Assembly: GCA_964017045.1 (NCBI GenBank) | Contig: OZ024806.1 | Location: forward strand, 21,132,922-21,196,921 | Source: Omphiscola glabra | Taxonomy: Eukaryota > Mollusca > Gastropoda > Lymnaeidae | Direction of reading: 5' to 3' | DNA length: 64,000 bases | Part shown: positions 33,418 to 46,497 of the stretch, piece by piece | How the letters are laid out: each line of letters starts with the position of its first letter | How positions within the stretch are numbered: the stretch's first letter is position 1 | Program-made: the position numbers and the translations under genes | The notes under the pieces: model-generated | What the model was told of the DNA's origin: nothing | Databases searched by the model: none | Seen by the model: the letters and a program-made list of their open reading frames with translations, nothing else

Positions 33418-33590
33418 ACACCATCATCATCAGTGGCGCTACAGCCCATGTTGGGCGCTGGCCTGCTCCACCACATCCTTCCATTTGCATCGACACATGG
33501 CGTCACGACTCCATGCGCGAACCCTCAGCTGGTGTAAGTCCTTCTCTGCATCGCAGATTCATCTCATTCTTGTTCAACCAGCTGCAGTGC
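33418..33590 (-). mobile_element. LINE 3' end, RTE/Jockey-like
   Basis: The minus strand reads WKDVVEQASAQHGL and then a stop, followed by a short tail of (GATGAT) type (CATCATCAT at 33422-33431 on +). A WxxxVxxA...GL-stop end with a trinucleotide tail is typical of widespread non-LTR retrotransposons. Strongly 5'-truncated. Confidence 0.65.
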
Positions 33591-33654
33591 ACTTCACAAC
33601 ATCAATATAGATATTATGTCAGGCAAGAAATTCACGATAGTAATGTCCTTTTAG

Positions 33655-34010
33655 GTAAAATTAAACTCAGTAACTGAGGTATCGACACGGTCAGGTCAGT
33701 TAGGGTGAAGTAAACTAAGTAAAATAGGTATCGATACGGTCAGTTCAGTTAGAGTTAGGTAAACTAAGTAAAATAGGTATCGATAAGGTCAGATCAGTTA
33801 GGGTGAAGTAAACTAAGTAAAATATGTATCGATACGGGCAGGCCAGTTAGGGTGAAGTAAACTAAGTAAAATAGGTATCGATACCGTCAGGTCAGTTAAG
33901 TTGAAGTAAACTAAATTAGGTATCAATGTGATCAATTCAGATAGGATGAAGTAAGTTAAGTAAATAGGGTATCGATACAGTCAGGTCATATAAGGTGAAG
34001 TAAATTAAAA
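33655..34010. repeat. 49-bp minisatellite
   Basis: Seven copies containing AAACTAAGTAAAATAGGTAT and CGATACGGTCAGGTCAGTTA, increasingly diverged to the right. Confidence 0.93.
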
Positions 34011-34599
34011 ATTGTATAGAGCATCGACTCATTCAATAATCGTCATTGTCAATTAAACATGACTGATTGTTTTTGAGAAATTTAAGGCCTTCATTTTTAA
34101 AAGAATTCAATTAATTAGTTATTGAAATCTTATGAATTATAAATAAAGGTTCCCAAGAAAAACTAAACTCATTATCTACTACCAGCCCCCCCCCCCCCCC
34201 TTCCACCCACTTTTTCCTTGCCTGTCCCCCAGCACAAAATAATGATTAAAAATAAGGAGATCATTAAACGATGTGGCTAGAAATATAAAGCTTCCACTGC
34301 CTATACACACCAGAAGTATACCAAGCCATCAGAGTATACTTGTCTGGTGGCATTTTTAAATAATAACTTAGTTCTTATGCAATTGTTATATGTCAATGCA
34401 TTACTTCTATGACGTGATTTTTATGTGTCTCAGGCGAGCACGATTTATGATTGGATTGGTTTTAGTTTAAATGTTCGTTTTCTTCCCTTCAAAATCACGC
34501 TTTACGCATAACGTTTTAGCAATATACATTCTTCCGAAGAAAGCAATACACATCTGAAGACTTTTATGCATATAGATTGTATCTCTGGCTTACGTCGCG

Positions 34600-35217
34600 T
34601 TGTATGAAGTGTGCAGTGACATTGTATGAAGTGTACAATCACATTGTATAAAGTGTACACTCAAATTTGTATGAAGTGTACAATCACATTGTATGAAGTG
34701 TACATTCACATTGCATGAAGTGTACAATCACATTGTATGAAGTGTACATTCACATTGCATGAAGTGTACATTCACATTGTATGAAGTGTATAGTCATATT
34801 GCATGAAGTTTACAATCACATTGAATGAAGTGTACAGTCATATTGCATGAAGTGTACAAACAAATTGTATGAAGTGTACAGTCATATTGTATGAAGTGTA
34901 AAAATCATAAAAAATAAAGTGTACAATCACAATGAATAAAGTGTACAATCACAATGAATGAAGTGTACAATCACAATGAATAAAGTGTACAATCACAATG
35001 AATAAAGTGTACAATCACAATGAATAAAGTGTACAATCACAATGAATAAAGTGTACAATCACAATGAATAAAGTGTACAATCACAATGAATAAAGTGTAC
35101 AATCACAATGAATGAAGTGTACAATCACAATGAATAAAGTGTACAATCACAATGAATAAAGTGTACAATCACAATGAATAAAGTGTACAATCACAATGAA
35201 TAAAGTGTACAATCACC
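34600..35217. repeat. 22-bp minisatellite (GTGTACAATCAC core)
   Basis: Left half has TTGTATGAAGTGTACAATCA variants; right half (34920-35217) is nearly homogeneous AATGAATAAAGTGTACAATC plus AC. The homogeneity gradient suggests recent amplification on the right side. Confidence 0.95.
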
Positions 35218-35479
35218 TCATATGTTAATATAAAGGTTAGTTGCTGTTCTACTGTGTCTCCCGAGTGCCCCACTGATGGACAGAGGTCAAACCACTAACA
35301 AGAGACATAAACTGCGCTTTGGATGGGTGGACTTCCGGTAATGAGGTTCTTTCGTAAACATAACTGTAAAATATCATGACATGTGACTTCCGGTACATGA
35401 CCTTGATTGATCAGACATTAACTGGGATTTATCAAGGGCTCGTTTCTTACATTTTTTTAAATTTCATTGTGGCTTTTTA

Positions 35480-35900
35480 AGATTATGGGACGTCTTACAT
35501 CGGACGTCTCAGATCATGTGACGTCTTACATGTGGTGTCTTAGATCGTAAGGACATCTTACATGGGACGTCTTAGGTCGTAAGGACATCTTACATGGGAC
35601 GTCTTAGGTCGTAAGGACATCTTACATGGGACGTCTTAGGTCGTAAGGACATCTCACATGGGACGTCTTAGATCGTAAGGACATCTTACATGGGACGTCT
35701 TAGGTCGTAAGGACATCTTACATGGGTCGTCTTAGGTCGTAAGGACATCTTACATGGGACGTCTTAGGTCGTAAGGACATCTTACATGGGACGTCTTAGG
35801 TCGTAAGGACATCTTACATGGGACGTCTTAGGTCGTAAGTACATCTTACATGGGACGTCTTAGGTCATGGGACTACCGACATGGAATTTCTTAGATAATT
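35480..35900. repeat. 32-bp minisatellite
   Basis: About eleven copies of a unit containing GTAAGGACATCTTACATGGG and ACGTCTTAGGTC, with decayed units on both flanks (to about 36120). Confidence 0.95.
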
Positions 35901-36344
35901 TGAGTCTTATATAGGACGTTTATATCAAAAAATGTCTTACATCATGGGACTTTTTTGGGCCTTATTTTATGGGACGTATTAGATCATGTGATGACTTACA
36001 TTGGACGTCTCAGATTGGAATTGTTTAAAGGGGCGTCTTAAATGGGATTTCTTAGATGTAATGTCTTAAATGAAATGTCTTAGATGGAGAGTCTTTAAAA
36101 CACGAATTAAAGGACGTCTCTAACAGGGTGTGTTAAATAGGACCTATTTAACTAGCATTTGAAACATAATGTCTGTAAAGGTAAAAAAAAAAAAAGACGT
36201 AGGGTGTCATAAAAGAGGCGTGGTACATAGGACTGCTTCAACGGAAAATCTAAGAAGTGACGTCACAGATCGGCATAGCGTTTAATGGTCTTCTTGGACG
36301 GAAGATCTTGAGATGAGTCAAGTGAAACTGGTCCCGTAAGAGCT

Positions 36345-36810
36345 CAATGTTTTTAGGTAGTGATCAACGTATTTAAGACGTTGGCGTTAATGTTTGGACG
36401 TAGTAATAAACGTATTTAAGACGTTCACTTTAATGGTTGGACGTAGTAATAAACGTATTTAAGACGTTGACTTTAATGTTTGGACGTAGTAACAAACGTA
36501 TTTAAGACGTTGACTTTAATGTTTGGACGTAGTAACAAACGTATTTAAGACGTTGACTTTAATGTTTGGACGTAGTAACAAACGTATTTAAGACGTTGAC
36601 TTTAATGTTTGGACGTAGTAACAAACGTATTTAAGACGTTGACTTTAATGTTTGGACGTAGTAACAAACGTATTTAAGACGTTGACTTTAATGTTTGGAC
36701 GTAGTAACAAACGTATTTAAGACGTTGACTTTAATGTTTGGACGTAGTAACAAACGTATTTAAGACGTTGACTTTAATGTTTGGACGTAGTAATAAACGT
36801 ATTAATGACA
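36345..36810. repeat. 43-bp minisatellite
   Basis: Ten copies of a unit with ACGTTGACTTTAATGTTTGG and ACGTAGTAACAAACGTATTT; the central seven or eight are essentially identical, so the array is young. Confidence 0.95.
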
Positions 36811-37430
36811 GTAATCTTATATCACATGCCTCACCTTATCATCGATTTTTTTAAAACATTTCAAAAGAAATTTCTCCTGATATAAACGTATATGTTATTA
36901 CTCTCTCATTATATTTGTTACAACTAGAAAGATATTAATGAGTATACAATCCACAAAGTATGTTCTATGGTTGGATGCTGAAGTTCATTCATCTTAATAC
37001 TTTTATTATTTCATTTCCTTTTTTTTTTAAATTTAAAACTTGAAATTTGAATATAATTTAAATAACACTTCCATCCCTCCGGTCATAGAGAGAAGAAAAA
37101 ACTAATTGAAATCTTCTCAGAATTTAATCGAGATTTTATTCCGTTATGGAAGTTACAATAAAACTTTAAGATTTTTTTCATAAATTAAAAAAAGAATAAT
37201 AATAATTAAAAATTAATGATGGAAAAGAATGAAACCTGGGACTTTTTTTTTGCGTTAAGACGTTTCGCAAATGCTGGCACTGTCTTTAACGCGGCGGGTA
37301 GGTCACGCCAGGGCAGCGACATTAAATGTCAAACAATCAGAGTTGTCATGACATGTGATATTTATGTGCCCGGAAATGAGGGAATATATGAGACTTTGAT
37401 AACGAACGTTGTGTCAAATAAAATTGTGGG
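36811..37430. other. Unassigned DNA; one 72-codon open frame not called
   Basis: The frame at 37216-37434 begins MMEKNETWDFFF and has mixed composition, but no domain, splice signal or promoter supports it. Confidence 0.35.
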
Positions 37431-37775
37431 TTGATTTCTTGGGTTGGTTTCTTGGGTTGATTTCTTGGGTTGATTTATTGGGTTGATTTCTTGGATTGAT
37501 TTCTTGGGTTGGTTTCTTGGTTGATTTCTTGGGTTGATTTCTTGGGTAGATTTCTTGGGTAGATTTCTTGGGTTGATTTCTTGGGTTGGTTTCTTGGGTT
37601 GATTTCTTGGGTTGATTTATTGGGTTGATTTCTTGGGTTGATTTCTTGGGTTGATTTCTTGGGTTGATTTCTTGGGTTGATTTCTTGGGTTGATTTCTTG
37701 GGTTTAATTGCTGAGTTCATTTCCTGGGTTGATTTATTAGGTTGATTTCTATGGATAATTTCTTGGGTTGATTTG
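37425..37775. repeat. 13-14-bp minisatellite (GGTTGATTTCTTG)
   Basis: About 24 copies. The minus-strand Asn-Pro-Arg-Asn-Gln-Pro-type frame is an artefact. Confidence 0.95.
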
Positions 37776-37879
37776 CTCTAGGGTTTGATTCTTATGTAGA
37801 TTTTTTTTGGGGGTTGTAGCTGATGTAGGACTCAAATCTTAGTCAGGTGATAAAGCTTGTAGTTTGTATTTATAAATAA

Positions 37880-38235
37880 ACCCAGAGATATAGAAATACA
37901 GAAAAAACATATGGTGACAGAGTGAGAATAAAGGAGCAGCTGATCGTTAAGAGATGAACGATAAATTATATAGAGAGAAAGAGACAAAAGTTAAAGAGGA
38001 AGAGACAGGCAGATTGGGAGGGAGAAGGAGGGAAGGAGATGAAGAGAAAGGAAGTAAATGAGAGCGAATGCGAGAGGCTACGATTGAGAGATGGAGAGAT
38101 TCAGTGCGACGGAAAAAAATACTGAGAGATAAGCGAATGTGGGGGAGAACGGCACAATATAGACATATATATAGAGAGAGGGAGAGAGATTATATAAACT
38201 CAGAGAAATAGAGGGAGAGAGAGAAAATATTCATG
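37880..38235. repeat. Purine-rich (GA)-biased tract
   Basis: Over 300 bp in which the + strand is largely A and G (GAGAGAAAGAGA types). It could adopt triplex structure. No gene. Confidence 0.6.
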
Positions 38236-38579
38236 TTTGACGTACATTAGTTACTTGATTCGCCTCACAGACGTCACGTCCATCTGAAGTGTCCACCCTA
38301 CTCCTGTAGACTGAGGTAATCCCTTGAGTCAATTATTGCAAAATAATTTTTAACTCCTAATTTGTATTTTAAAATAACCATTTGATAAATGTTTTCTACT
38401 TGCTCTAACAAGTTAAATTTATTTAATATGTTTTTAAATTTGAATTAGCAAGGCCATCCATTACCAAGTTAATAAGTCAAAATATCAGCAGATGGAATAT
38501 GATTACTTTCTCATAAGCATTTCCATTTATATATATATATATTTATTTTTTTTGGAGACAAAAGGAACAATTTAAATAG

Positions 38580-39400
38580 TAAGAAATCTAGGGCGTAACC
38601 GGGTGCAGTTTGTTTTTAAACCGAATCCGGATATTTTGACAAAATACTCGACGGGTCCAAGTGTTTAGACTTTACTGCTTAATTTTCTATAATGTATGAC
38701 AGCCTACAGACAGTCATAAACCCTACCTGACGGCTTTTATACAATATCCCCAGAGACAATGCTAACCCTACACGCCGGCCTTTAAACAACAGTCCTACAG
38801 ACAGTCCTGAACCCTACCTGACGGCTTTTATACAATAGCCCCAGAGACAATGCTAGCCCTACACGCCGGCCTTTAAACAACAGTCCTACAGACAGTCCTA
38901 AACCCTACCTGACGGCTTTTATACAATAGCCCCAGAGATAGTGCTAACCCTACACGCCGGCCTTTAAACAATTGTCCTACAGATAGTCCTAAACCCTACC
39001 TGACGGCTTTTATACAATAGCCCCAGGGACAGTGCTAACCCTACGTGCCGGCCTTTAAACAACAGTCCTACAGACAGTCCTAAACCCTACCTGGCGGCTT
39101 TTATACAATAGCCCCAGAGACAGTGCTAACCCTACACGCCGGCCTTTAAACAATTGTCCTACAGACAGTCCTAAACCCTACCTGACGGCTTTTATACAAT
39201 AGCCCCAGGGACAGTGCTAACCCTACATGCCGGCCTTTAAATAACATTCCTACACCATTCCCGTTTCACTTTATTGATTAGTATAATAGTCGCCACCCCT
39301 TTAAGAAGAAACAAAGTACCTGGAGTTTGGGGAAGGGCGGTTTTGAAAAGGAAGCAGGACGCAACTGACGCAAAACATATATATAAGAGATTACACCAAG
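38580..39400. repeat. Dispersed element with amplified 92-bp internal repeat
   Basis: Between shared ends (see 10880-11260) lie about six copies of a 91-94-bp unit with CGGCCTTTAAACAACAGTCC and CTACCTGACGGCTTTTATAC. Copies alternate CAACAG and CAATTG variants. The related element at 10880 has only one, so the array arose inside a transposed repeat. Confidence 0.75.
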
Positions 39401-39448
39401 TATAACAATTTGTTAGTTGTTCCACTTGCACATGATATAGTCTAAACC

Positions 39449-39540
39449 AGTGGTTCTCAAACGGTTTTTTCAGCCCCCACCCCTATCCCTAGGGAACAAA
39501 AGCTCATCCTCAGCGACCAGCCCCATTCTATAAAATGTAC
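39449..39540. mobile_element. hAT-like end fragment
   Basis: CAGTGGTTCTCAAACGGTTT followed by a C-rich stretch resembles 5' ends of hAT (Charlie-type) elements. The opposite end was not found. Confidence 0.45.
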
Positions 39541-39644
39541 ATAATAATAATAGGACCCCGGGTGGAAATAAATACACATGTAAAATGTCAACGAGCCAGA
39601 TATAGCAGAGTGTTTAATTAATGTACAAACGTACTTTTTATATA

Positions 39645-39944
39645 TGAAGGGCCGAGTACGAAAAAAAGTACTTAAGTTAATTTTTTTCAAAAATGCGTTA
39701 AGTCAGGCATTGTATTTGATTACTTCCCCTGACTCATTCCTGTAAAGATCATTCATGAAAAATGTCCACACTTTGCTACAAGTGTTTGATACAAGTATTT
39801 GATACAAGTGTTTGCTACAAGTGTTTGATTCAGAGTTCCCTCGAGCAGCTTTTAAGGTATTTAAGTAAGAATTTAAAAAATTTAAACTCAATTTTCTCAA
39901 AACTGCAAAAATACACTTAAGTACTTTTTCTACTCGGCCCTTCA
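39645..39944. mobile_element. 300-bp MITE with TA target duplication
   Basis: Ends TGAAGGGCCGAGTACG and CTACTCGGCCCTTCA are inverted, and homology runs about 45 bp inward (AAAAAGTACTTAAGT on both arms). TA flanks both ends (39643-39644, 39945-39946), as for Tc1/mariner-type elements. The middle has a small TACAAGTGTTTGA repeat. Confidence 0.8.
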
Positions 39945-39949
39945 TATGT

Positions 39950-40540
39950 TTTAATTAATTTGAACAAGCGACACCTTAACCTTTTCAATGGTAAAATAAT
40001 TTATAAACGTTTCCAATGTAAAAGGCTTGGTAATGTGATAGAAGTTTTTGTGGATGCCTCTTTTTAAGTATCTTAGAGGGAAAAAATTCTAATTCGTGTT
40101 GTTCATAATTTCTATGTTATTTCGCTGCGTTTGGCAAAATTTAATAAAATCACTTTGACCACCTAACCCCATATAGGAAATAGTGAACAACGAATCTTGA
40201 AGCTTGAAATACAATGTTAGAAAGACAAGTTAATTAACCCACTGCGTCTTAAGATGTCTAGGGGCATCACGCTTCTGAGGGCATCATGCTGCCCGCGATG
40301 TTAATGAATATTTAAATATAAGTTGCCAGTTTAATTTGATTTAAAGTGCAGAGAGCCCCCCCCCCAACCCTCTTCAGACTTCTCCAATCGCTTTCAACCG
40401 GCAACCTTCACCGCTCACGACATCTGCTCCCTACTACATCAGATGAAATTACAATTTTGTGTTATTTTTTTTAAGAGCACTGGTTGTTAGTTAATAAAAT
40501 GATTTTCTGTAAAGTTTTCTGTAGTTTTGTATATAAAGTT
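39950..40540. other. Unassigned AT-rich DNA
   Basis: No supported gene or element. Confidence 0.4.
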
Positions 40541-40544
40541 TGAC

Positions 40545-41222
40545 CGTAGATTACAAGGGCAACCCTGTAGTTGGACCATATAGATAACAAGGGCGAATCT
40601 AGAGTTGGACCATATAGATTACAAGGGAAAATATGTAGTTGGACCATAGTGAGATTACAAGGAAAAATCTGTAGATGGACCATATAGATTAAGATTACAA
40701 GGGCGAATCTAGAGTTGGACCATATAGATTACAAGGGCGAATCTGTAGTTGGACCATATAGATTACAGTGGCAAGTCTAAAGTTGGACCATATAGATTAC
40801 AGTGGCAAGTCTAAAGTTGGACCATATAGATTACATTGGCAAGTCTAAATATGAATCATATAGATTACAGTGGCAAGTCTACAGTTTGACCATATAGATT
40901 ACATGGGCAAGTCTAAAGTTGAATCATATAGATTACATTGGCAAGTCTACAGTTGGACCATATAGATTACAAGGGCAAAGCTGTAGTTGGACGATAAAGA
41001 TTACAGGGGCAAGTCTAAAGTTGGACCATACAGATTACAGTGGCAAGTCTAAAATTTGACCATATAGATTACAGGGGCAAGTCTAAAATTGGACCATATA
41101 GATTACAGGGGCAAATCGAAAGTTGGACCATATAGATTACAGGGGCAAATCGAAAGTTGGACCATATAGATTACAGGGGCAAGTCTAAAATTGGACCATA
41201 TAGATTACAGGGGGCAAATCTA
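40545..41222. repeat. 34-bp minisatellite
   Basis: About 19 copies of a unit with GTTGGACCATATAGATTACA and GGGCAAGTCTAAA. Variants (AGGGGC, AGTGGC, AAGGGC) cluster by position. Confidence 0.95.
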
Positions 41223-41819
41223 ATCTGAAGCCAAAGGCATACCTCCAGGCGTATGAGTCCCTGTGTCCTAATGCCTAATTATGGCTTTGATGTAACCTTT
41301 GGCCCCAAAAGCCTAAGCCGGAGACCCCCCCCCCCCCGCCTCCATGTTTGTCTAGAAGAAATTATAATTGGTCATAGATTTTAGGTCCAAAGTGCCGTTC
41401 CTTATATTAATTGAATAAAATAGATGGCAATAAGGCACAGGATGCATAAACCTTCCCATGCCCACTATTGCTGTTGGGTAGGCCTTAAATCGACTACCTC
41501 CCAATATGCAGGACAAGTATGGAAATTCTACTTTTAAATTCGAAACACTTTTATACTAAAACGGATTTATCCCCAAGTCTGTGATTATATTGAAAATAAA
41601 ATGTTAAATCACCAGATTATTTTATGAAGTATTTTTTTAAAATGTTTGTTATGGTTTTGCAATTACTCATTCAAGTTTGAACCTTGTGTCTGTGAACTCA
41701 TATAAACTCGCTGATTGTCAGTGAGCTGAGCTCTTCACATGTTGCTTATGACCCTCCAGATTTAGAAGTCAGCAAATCAATGTTTTGACCCCGAGCAGTC
41801 GCCTGACTACTAGAAGCCA

Positions 41820-41912
41820 CCTGATAGCTGTCTATCAGATGTTTACCAGATGTCTATCAGATGTCTATCAAATTTCTATCAGATGTCTATCAAATGTCTA
41901 TCAGATGTATAT
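41820..41912. repeat. 11-13-bp repeat (CAGATGTCTAT)
   Basis: About eight copies. No coding meaning. Confidence 0.85.
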
Positions 41913-42054
41913 ATCCCTGCTATCGTATTTGATTCCATCTTTCTTACAGAATGATCCTGTCCAATATAAAATTGTAAAAACACACTAATTCGTGTTATAA
42001 TTCCTGACCACCCCTTTGGGAGTACGATTGACACCCTAAAATATCCCCCCCCCC

Positions 42055-42670
42055 TTTCTGATCTATTACTATATTTAGTATTAGTTTTCTTATATAGCGC
42101 GGTACCACAGCCTAGGGCTAGGCTCACCGCGCTGAAAATAAACATAAAATATTTAGCACAAGAGATAGAATCGTGACATTCAAATAGAATACATTTATGT
42201 CATAAAGAACAACTGCATAACAGCAAAACAAAAACAAATTTATATTCACCCAAACCCACCCCAGAACCTTTACATGTCAAGCCATGGACGGCACCCAGCA
42301 GCATCGTTTATCGGTCAGAGTAGGGGGGGGGGGAGTAGAGTTTAAAGAGATGTGTTTTGAGTGCATCTTTGAAGGCCTGGATGACTGGTATATTGCGGAT
42401 GTGTAGTGGCAGAGAATTCCATTGTTTAGAAGCGCAGAAAGAGAAAGATCGTTTACTATATGTCTTGGGAACGGACAGAATACGCGTGTCTGCGGAGGAG
42501 CGAAGCTGACAAAGGAGTAAATAGACAAAAAGAAGTTCGGTTAGATAGGAAAGGCAGGAATCCGCGAAAAATTTGTAATCAATGCCAGCCTGTATAGTGA
42601 GTGGAGGGATGTGATCACGTTTTTTTTTTGCCTTTAGAACTAGAACTATGCCCCTCCCCGGGATGGACAA
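42055..42670 (-). mobile_element. LINE ORF2 C-terminus and 3' UTR
   Basis: The minus strand encodes LRSSADTRILSVPKTYSKRS, then FSFCASKQWNSLP and FKDALKTHLFKLYS. This is the CR1-like reverse-transcriptase tail (S-F-x-x-x-x-x-x-W-N-x-L-P ... F-K-x-x-L-K-T-H-L-F). The open frame 42308-42670 is intact over this part but 5'-truncated. The 3' UTR has the familiar CCTAGGCTGTGGTACCGCGC and TATATAAGAAAAC, ending in a (TAATA)-like tail near 42058. A run of G on + at 42325-42333 sits just after the stop. Confidence 0.88.
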
Positions 42671-42679
42671 CTATGCCCC

Positions 42680-43710
42680 TCCCCGAGATTGACTCCGCCT
42701 AGAGATATATATGCAACTACAAAACCGTGAAAGTGCATCACCTAGGAACGCGTGTTTCTAAGAGTGCCATCCCAAAACGTACAGCTTGTAACAGTAGAAA
42801 CACACCTATGCTACTACTGAGCCTTACGAAAAGATAATCGAATGGCTGGTCTATACAGGAAGCCAATAATCCATAGCCCATAGAGACAAGATTGTAATTT
42901 CATATGCAAAAGTTGATAGCATCCACGTCTATAAGAATTTGATTTGCCAAAATTGTAAGCCTTGCAATTTGAATTCGAATAAATAGTTTCATAATGAAAC
43001 GGGTTCTAGTCTTCAGTGAATACGAATCGGAAAAAGTTCCTCTGAGGTCGACATGAATCCACCATTGACGCTCATGGACACGAGCAGGTAGTGATTCCTA
43101 CGAGAGTCATCCATCAATATATGTCATTTGACAACCTCATAGCTCAGGTGGCCATTATCCCTAGCTGCGTCACTGTACACAGAGCATTTGTCGCTGCTCT
43201 AAAATCTCTTTTAGTATAAAGTGTATGTAAGGTTATAGCTGCATTACAACATACACATTTATACGAATTATAGACATAGGGATTGTAATACACATTGTAC
43301 GCTATTAAAAATATAACGTGTAAGGCATAAACCATACACAATACACGTGATAATTCATACAACATACAAATTATCATCATTATAGCATACACACTATACT
43401 GCAAACGCTATAGTTCCAGTTACATTGATGACTGTCATCGTCAATGTTGATCTTGGAATGATGGGACATTGATTTATGCTGACATCCACACTGGGAGTTG
43501 AGTGATACCTGAGCCTACCGCTGGGGCGGCCAGAGACTGACCATTGGTCAGTGAGGTATACATTGGAAGGTTATATTTTTCCCCCTAAAATGAGCAACGC
43601 GGGACAACCGACGTGACTGACTACTGATGAGTGGAGGAGAATGGAAGACAAACAGATGGGAAAGTTAACAAGGATAATATAGAGTATAAGGGGATCAAGT
43701 GCACAACCAC
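42680..43710. other. Unassigned DNA
   Basis: Moderate GC at 42680-43130 and 43400-43650. I found no splice-bounded open frame, domain or RNA. 43200-43400 is an imperfect ACATACAC-rich repeat. Confidence 0.35.
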
Positions 43711-43719
43711 TTGACCGAT

Positions 43720-43965
43720 TTCAGTAGATGGGTGTACATTTCAGTAGATGGATGCTTTATTTCATTATATCGGTGTACATTTCAGTAGATGAGTGTATAT
43801 TTCATTATATCGGTGTACATTTCAGTAGATGATTGTAAATTTCGGTAGATGAGTGTAGATTTCAGTAGATAAGTGTAGATTTTAGTAGATGAGTGTACAT
43901 TTCAGTAAATAAGTGTACATCTCAGTAGATGAGTGTACATTTCAGTAGATGAGTGTACGTGTTTC
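43720..43965. repeat. 20-bp minisatellite (ATTTCAGTAGATGAGTGTAC)
   Basis: About twelve copies, with TTCATTATATCGGTGTACA variants at the left. Confidence 0.93.
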
Positions 43966-44329
43966 TGAGAAGTCATTATTAAGTGTGTGAATTCAAACAT
44001 ATCAAGATATAACCACACCAAAAAATAAAATTACAAAATAAATAACTCTCTAAAAAAATAAGCTACTTCTTTTTTAGACGTTCACGGATTGTTTCATATT
44101 TTTGGATCGATGTCTAAACTCATGATTTTGCAGTTAACGTGCGGTCACTCCTCATAGAAGTGTACGACTTTCAGTCAGCTCTTCTAAATGTATATATGTC
44201 CTAATCTAATAACAGCCATTTTGAGCCGTGTTCTTTGTTTTTTCTACGAAATTTAAAAACTTAAGCAGATGAATCTGCAAACTTTCACAACTCTGACATC
44301 TGGGAAGAGGTTCAACGAAGAAAATTTGC

Positions 44330-45432
44330 CTACTACTATGAGACCAACCTACACCTACTAGTAGCACAAAAACAAACGTCTACGAATAGGACACCAACAT
44401 ACGCCTAACGCTATGACACCAACATACGCAAATTACTAGGAAACCAACTTAGGCATACTACTGGAACAGGAACATACCCCTACCACTACGACACCAGCAC
44501 ACACCTACTACTAGGACACCAACAGACGCCTACCACTAGGACACCAACAGACGCCTACCACTAGGACACCAACATTACGCCTATCACTAGGACACCAACA
44601 TTACACCTAATACTAGCACACCAACATTACACCTACTACTAAGACATCAACAGACGCCTACAACTAGGACACCAACATTACACCTACTACAAGGACACCA
44701 ACATTACACATACTACTAGGACACCAACAGACGCCTACCACTAGGACACCAACAGACGCATACCACTAGGACACTAACATTACGCCTACCACTAGGACAC
44801 CAATATTACGCCTACCACTAGGACTCCAACATTACGCCTACCACTAGGACACCAACATTATGCCTACCACTAGGACACCAACATTACGCCTACTACTAGG
44901 ACACCAACATTACGCCTACCACTAGGACACCAACTTTACGCCTACCACTAGGACACCAACAGACACATACCACTAGTACACCAACATTACGCCTTAAACT
45001 AGGACACCAACATTACGCCTACTACTAGGACACCAACATTACACCTACTACTAGGACACCAAAAGACGCATACTACTAGGACACCAACATTACGCCTACC
45101 ACTAGGACACCAACATTACGCCTACCACTAGGACACCAACAGACGCCTACCACTAGGACACCAACATTACGCCTGCTACTAGGACACCAACATTACGCCT
45201 GCTACTAGGACACCAACATTACGCCTACTACTAGGACACCAACAGACGCCTACCACTAGGACACCAACATTACGCCTGCTACTAGGACACCAACATTACG
45301 CCTACCACTAGGACACCAACAGACGCCTACCACTAGGACACCAACATTACGCCTGCTACTAGGACACCAACATTACGCCTATTACTAGCACACCAACATT
45401 ACACCTACTACTAAGACACGAACATACGCTTA
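44330..45432. repeat. 25/26-bp minisatellite, ~1.1 kb
   Basis: About 42 copies of AGGACACCAACATTACGCCT plus ACCACT, intermixed with a 25-bp form (AGGACACCAACAGACGCCTA plus CCACT). The two forms are interspersed in no simple order. Confidence 0.96.
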
Positions 45433-46280
45433 CCACTCAAACGTTTTTAGTTTGGATCTACCTCAAAAGTCACTCTTACGTTTTCAATTTACGAGGAGTC
45501 AAAAGTACAACTAGATATAATGTACTTCTGATACCGATATCCCTATTTCAGACCAAAAGAACTAAACTAAGACTTCACCAGACATGAAGCAAATATTCCA
45601 AGCAATCAATGTTTGTTTTCAAACCTCGGTAAATCTCTAACTAGTTCTTACAAGGGTCATATAATTATTCCACTTGAGAATCATTGTGTAATCGATCCGT
45701 ATCTATAGACTTCTGTTTTTTAATCGTGCGATTACGGCTGTCATGAATACTGCATTACTTCAAGCGTCTCTGCCGCAACGATACCATGAAGAATTTAATA
45801 TCACGCGATTTGAATTTGACACCAATAAATATTTTATTAGTTGCGTCAAGTGTCTTAGGTGTGAGTGTGAACACAATGAGAGCGTTTTTTGTTGTTTGTA
45901 CTGCGAGATGCCCGTCTGTCTCTACAATATAATATCCGCTTGTGATTTAAGAATATATTTTTTTCTAATAATATAAATTAGAAATATCCTAGATTCACTG
46001 GCGTGCCGAGTGTTAGAGCTATGCAAGCTATGCATACTTTTCACCAAAAATCTTTTTTTATGTTTATGTATCAAAAAAGTTCATTTAAAAAAAAATTAAA
46101 GTGACAAACGAGTTAAGAAAACTAATAAAATTCAATTTTGTTAGTAGATCTCTCCTCTGTCATCTATAGTTTGGATATCATCTTTATCCAGGGTTGTAAA
46201 CTGTGGATGTTGGAAATGTTTTGAAATCGAGGTGAGTGTGGCGAGGGGAAAAAAAACACACACACACACAAAACAGATTA
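45433..46280. other. Unassigned DNA with a cysteine-rich open frame
   Basis: A + frame at 45743-45976 (77 codons) starts MNTALLQASL and contains CVKCLRCECEH...FCCLYCEMPVC. It lacks a signal peptide, promoter or splice sites and the cysteine pattern matches no family I know. Probably chance; kept as a note. Confidence 0.25.
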
Positions 46281-46289
46281 AAATCCCTT

Positions 46290-46342
46290 TCTCTAGGTCA
46301 CCTTTCCTAGGTCACCCACCCTAGGTCACCCACCCTAGGTCA
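46290..46342. repeat. Short ~13-bp repeat (CTAGGTCACCCACC)
   Basis: Four copies. Confidence 0.75.
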
Positions 46343-46497
46343 TTTCAAAAGTCGTTGATCTTCTCCGCAAGACTGGTGTACAACTGTTCACATCGTTAAA
46401 GGATTTGGAGCTAACACGCATTTTCCCAGACATGCCTCCGTCCCATTCTGTTTAATCGAAGCCGAAGAGTTTGACAAATTAACGTAGCCCCATTTTT

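Noticed and set aside
43612..43650. Hammerhead ribozyme (CTGATGAG at 43624)
   Set aside because: No CGAAA box at the required position and no pairing stems I and III.
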